From Heracleum sosnowskyi (lineage: Eukaryota > Streptophyta > Magnoliopsida > Apiales > Apiaceae): a stretch of DNA of 64,000 nucleotides. The stretch is from positions 120,118,674 through 120,182,673 of the forward strand of contig CM061243.1 in NCBI GenBank assembly GCA_030848705.1, read 5' to 3'. Of this stretch, positions 60,431-64,000 are shown piece after piece. Under the pieces are notes generated by a model that saw only the letters and a list, made by a program, of their open reading frames with translations, did no database searches and was not told the origin of the DNA. Within the stretch, counting starts at the first letter, position 1. Every line of letters begins with the position of its first letter. A program made the position numbers and the translations under genes.

Positions 60431-60479
60431 GTTTTCTATACACACACGTCTTTGTATCTATCTATCTCCAACGACCTCC

Positions 60480-61148
60480 ATGGATTTCAACGACAGAGAG
60501 CAAAAATTAAAAATGATCGCCGATCTTCTCCTCCAAGCTATCTCAATCATAATCGTAATCTTCATGTTCTTATACATGTACAAAATTCCCCAAAAATACA
60601 TCGCTAAATACCGCTCCAGGTCATCATCAAACACCTCCACTCTCCAAGCTCGCCGTCACTTCATCGCCGGCGCTCAGCACCTCTCGAAGTCCCGATCAAC
60701 TCGCGACATTTCCGCCGCAAAACTCGCCGTCGAAGAAGCCGAAAAGGCGATTTCTTTAGATCCGAGCGACGCCGCTTCGCATATACTAAAGGCGTTAGGT
60801 TTGGAGATGCTAGGGTTTAAAACGGCGGCGATTGAGTCGATTGATGTCGCGTTGTCGCCGCTGGCGGTGAAGTCGTTGGCGGATGATGAGAGAGGAGATG
60901 CGTTGTATAAGCGAGCTGAGTTGAGACTCGGAGTGAGTGGAGAGGAGCGAGTTGAGGAAGTTGTGAGTGATTTAGTTGAGTCGGTGAAGTTGAAAAAGGA
61001 GAATGTGAAGGCGTTTGTGATGTTAGGAGAGTGTTATGAGAGGAAGGAGATGAAGGAGAAGGCGGTGGAAGCTTACGAAAATGCGATTCGAGTTGATTCC
61101 GATCATAAGGTTGCAAAAGAGGCGTTGAATCGATTGGGAAGTTCGTAA
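60480..61148 (+). CDS. membrane-anchored TPR protein
   Basis: An intronless 222-residue protein. A hydrophobic segment at about 13-35 (LLLQAISIIIVIFMFLYMY) is likely an N-terminal membrane anchor, followed by a basic stretch (KYIAKYRSRSS) and TPR-like helical repeats: LAVEEAEKAISLDPSDAASH (about 82-101) and, near the C-terminus, FVMLGECYERKEMKEKAVEA with the conserved spacing of a TPR. TPRs bind other proteins; no partner can be read from the sequence. Codon use is GC-richer than the flanks, supporting a real gene. The start is the first ATG after the candidate TATA box. The end of the gene, stop included, is partly repeated just downstream (61171-61245). It is convergent with the VIN3-like gene. 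Exact family is not known to me. Confidence 0.82.
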   Translation: MDFNDREQKLKMIADLLLQAISIIIVIFMFLYMYKIPQKYIAKYRSRSSSNTSTLQARRHFIAGAQHLSKSRSTRDISAAKLAVEEAEKAISLDPSDAASHILKALGLEMLGFKTAAIESIDVALSPLAVKSLADDERGDALYKRAELRLGVSGEERVEEVVSDLVESVKLKKENVKAFVMLGECYERKEMKEKAVEAYENAIRVDSDHKVAKEALNRLGSS

Positions 61149-61245
61149 AGTTGTGATCTTTACGTGCATTTTCGAGTTGATTTGGATCATAACTTATAAG
61201 GTTGCTCGAGAGGCTTTGATTCGATTGGGAGATTCGTAAAGTTGT
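61087..61245 (+). repeat. partial tandem duplication of the TPR gene's 3' end
   Basis: TTCGAGTTGATT through TTCGTAAAGTTGTG occurs at 61087-61155 and again, more diverged, at 61171-61245. The second copy lies in the 3' UTR, offset 84 bp. Confidence 0.85.
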
Positions 61246-61628
61246 GTATTTTTCGAGTTTTGTTGTGTTATAGAAACAGAGCAATGTGTTAAGGTAGTAC
61301 ATGTTAGCATCCGCACCGATTCCCGGTTTTTAATTTGTTAATTCGTCAATTTACTTGATGAACTTTATTATTATGCAAATAAAATTAATTATTTTGCTAC
61401 TAAATTTGTAATCTAAAGTTAATTATTAAAGAATTCAAAAAAAATAAGAGGAAGGGGATATCACACATGAAGTGAAAACAATTAATTCCCTAGAATATTA
61501 AAAAACCTGCCCAATAAAACTGTTGAATACTAATAATTCTAATAACATCAATGTTTTGTCCTAAACAACCCAATTTTTACTACAACTGCCCAGGGGAAGA
61601 TGATAGAATGTGATAGGCCTTACAACAG
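61246..61628. other. spacer between convergent genes
   Basis: AT-rich, no feature beyond likely 3' UTRs of the two genes. Confidence 0.5.
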
Positions 61629-63741
61629 TCACTTCCACATTTTGGAACAACAATGTGATATCACTTTCTGCTGCCCGTAAATTTTCTCCGTAAAAGCATC
61701 AAGAAGCTGCCCGGCCAGACTTGAAGGGTCCTCAATAAGGGTGTCTACGAAAACACTTATTACTCTTCTCTCTTGTGCAGTGGCTTTCAAGCTGAACCAA
61801 GTTAGAAACTTTACTCTGAAGTCTTTGTCCAAGTACCCATCTTGTTCCAGCTTTCTGATAACCCTTACTGAATGTTCATAATCACTCTCCTTTGGTTCTT
61901 TGTTCCATCCTGGGCAACATGCTTTCTCCGATGTGAATGGAGTTAAAGGAGGATTTAGTTTGGGGCTTGTCGAAGAATTATCCTGTGTAGGGGACCTATG
62001 ATTCTTGGTTTCATTAATACTATTCGATGAGGGAAGCTTTTCAAGATTGCAAATGAGAGCTGTTTTAGGTTCACCAGATTTCATGGTACGTTTCCTTTCT
62101 CCAAGTTTGATATTAGACGAGGGGCTTCCAGTTGATGTAGGTGTGACCCATTTCGCTTCCCATGGACCCAAAACTTCTGCATCACTAAAGAAGGACACTT
62201 TGAACATGTATTCGGTCGATGGATCGAGATTAGTGAGCTTGAATGTCTTCCCTGGCATCAGGACAATTGAAGTTGCTTCTTTAGGATATTCTGTGGCAGT
62301 AGATTTTCGATGCCATAATCTGCAACCCAATAAATTTTTGAATAGGTCTTTCTTGTAGTCCAGGACGACAACTACAGAGTCTGGATAGGATTCTTGGAAA
62401 TGAATTCTACAGGCTGTCAAAATTAGGATGATTAAGCAATTACAAATACATACACCCATTGGTGCAGAGGCAGAAAAATATTTAATACACAAGTTGATTA
62501 AATGAGGCTTTCAAGTAGCAAATCCAATAAAATTAATTATGACAACAGTAAGTTCTCTTAACATAAAACATAACAGTGTAAAGAACAGGCCCACACATAG
62601 ATAATCTAAAGGAATGTAAAGAACTGACTCACATCCAGGTTTTTACCATCGTAAGGATCAAACTTTTCAGTTGCATGTATAAATGTTGACAAATTAATAC
62701 TCCCAGTCCTAATCTAAACTTTACTCAACCTACGATGTTATACCACTTCCAAACTTTCCACTTAAGTACAAGATTACTTGGTGTCTAATTGTATTATTAA
62801 AGCTGTTAAAACTGAAAAGCACAATGGACCTCCTAAAGCTCAAGTGCATATCAAAGCAAAAGATGAAGTACACTAAAACTCAACATATATATTCAATGAC
62901 TAAAATATTAATTGACACTAAATTGTTTTCATTCCTAAACCACCATCGACTATCTTCTTCTTTAACATTATCTACATATTATGTGCTAAGTTTTGTTGAT
63001 TACTATTGATGGGATTTTTCAAAGCAAAGACCAACCTCAAAGGTCAAGGCTTAACCGGGCTTTGCGCTAAAGCGCTTTCACAACATTGAATTCTATAACC
63101 CACACATTATTAATTTCTCTATCAACGTTAAACATTTTTTTTGAATGTGCATTCCACTCTCTAGTATACCTAAGTTCTACATTTTTTAATGCAAGCTTGT
63201 ATTTTTTCCAACAAAATATGTAAACTGATTGCGACAGTATAAATGGAAAACTATGATAAAGCATAGATAAATATAGAAAGAACTAAAAAGACATTTATTT
63301 TTGGACAGCAAAATAGGAAATTAGCACATTAAACTAGATAAGAGAAAGTAATGATCTATTTAGTTTTGGCACTTAAGTTTAACATTCAGAAATCATGTCT
63401 TATTCATGCAAGGAAACTTACTTGGTGGCCCTTTTTGATCAATATGATAAAACCATTGGTCCGGTGACATGGAATCAAAGACTTCCACTGCATAAGTGCA
63501 TAGCTTCTGAACTTCATTGCCGCAAGAGAGCCTGTTGACAATATGGCGATCCATCTTTTTGGCAGCTTCCTCAAGAGCACCCACTTCACTCTCAAGTGCC
63601 TTCACACATGACTCAACAATGGTAAGCAATTCCTTGTATTTCTCAGTTTCTCTAAGGATCTTGAGGCCAAGGGAGACTCGAAGACAAAGTACATCAACTC
63701 TGCGTGCCTCTTTCGCAATCAACAGTTGTTTCTTCCAGGTT
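61629..63741 (-). CDS. VIN3-like protein (VEL family), last two coding exons
   Basis: Coding exons at 63741-63422 and 62413-61629 with a 1,008-bp GT-AG intron between; the split codon joins in phase. VEL proteins are nuclear partners of PRC2 that silence targets such as FLC-type genes. The first exon encodes the helical region after the PHD finger (KKQLLIAKEARRVDVLCLRVSL, then HIVNRLSCGNEVQKLC). The second encodes a fibronectin type III domain (DSVVVVLDY to PWEAKWVTP), a Ser/Pro-rich linker and the C-terminal VEL domain (SVRVIRKLEQDGYLDKDFRVKFLTWFSLKA) used for oligomerisation. The PHD finger should lie beyond 64000 and is outside the window; 63742-64000 is intron. The second-exon acceptor was chosen because only CAG|CC at 62413 keeps frame. 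VIN3, VRN5 or VEL1 subtype is not determined. Confidence 0.9.
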
Positions 63742-64000
63742 CTGGTTTCACGAGGTTAGCAAGTTATTGGGTGAGTGCCTATAAATTACTTAACTGCCCA
63801 AAGTCTTTGGTGCTACAGAAAATCAGAAATTCATAGACTCTACAGGCTACAGTATACATCTTTTTTTTCTTTATGTACACTTAAGGATTGCTGTTATTTG
63901 TGCAATCAATTGTCATCATTATTGCTAAAAACTATCTGCTCTATTATTTTCAAGAATTAAACGACTGTTATGTCTCTCAACATATGAGCTTATTAACTAT

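Noticed and set aside
60817..61302. 161-codon minus-strand frame opposite the TPR gene
   Set aside because: It is the shadow of the GC-richer TPR coding sequence, with Ser/Pro/His-rich nonsense composition.
1..64000. CRISPR arrays, bacterial operons or phage genes
   Set aside because: Introns, plant gene families and plant transposons exclude a prokaryotic source, and no regular spacer array exists.

Overview
The window is nuclear DNA of a flowering plant. Evidence is the spliceosomal GT-AG introns, plant-only gene families (UGT91-type glycosyltransferase, THA8-like PPR protein, CTR1/Raf-like kinase, VIN3-like protein), high AT content and dense plant-type transposons. The gene set suits a eudicot, and the CTR1 N-terminus looks asterid-like to me. 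I cannot name a genus.

Layout. Positions 1-2.1 kb hold a repeat element carrying an unusual array of eight hyphenated palindromes, then a broken copy of part of a PPR gene. A single-exon UGT91-type gene lies at 2.2-3.65 kb, with a complete but dead Copia element (3.8-9.4 kb, TSD TTTTA) about 150 bp past its stop codon. From 9.5 to 12 kb there are MITEs, a LINE remnant and a 1.5-kb TIR element with a nested MITE. A two-exon THA8-like PPR gene sits at 12.1-14.05 kb.

From 14 to 47 kb there is no host gene I can support. It is a mosaic of local segmental duplications interrupted by mobile elements: a gag-only LTR element (TR-GAG type, 19.05-21.29 kb), a non-autonomous Helitron (24.94-25.89 kb), MITEs, a 5'-truncated LINE with a long open frame (30.1-33.9 kb), an internally deleted Copia (35.1-37.5 kb), a solo LTR (37.5-38.9 kb) and a second LINE fragment (39.8-40.4 kb). 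Because the host DNA is duplicated, several insertions can be checked against an unoccupied paralogous site in the same window.

From 47.6 kb onward the sequence is genic: a 16-coding-exon CTR1-type ethylene-signalling kinase (48.1-59.7 kb), an intronless membrane-anchored TPR protein (60.5-61.1 kb), and, convergent with it, the last two coding exons of a VIN3-like Polycomb-associated gene (61.6-63.7 kb, minus strand) that runs off the window. I see no operon-like or pathway clustering. The predicted CTR1 kinase has HWD in place of HRD in its catalytic loop, and the UGT and PPR genes have repeats placed where they could affect 3' ends or splicing.

No complete new system is demonstrated. The best leads are the helically spaced palindrome array (537-846), the paired repeats that keep two hairpins (14.2 and 17.7 kb), the splice-site-like end of the TC tract in the PPR intron, and the CTR1 HWD substitution.
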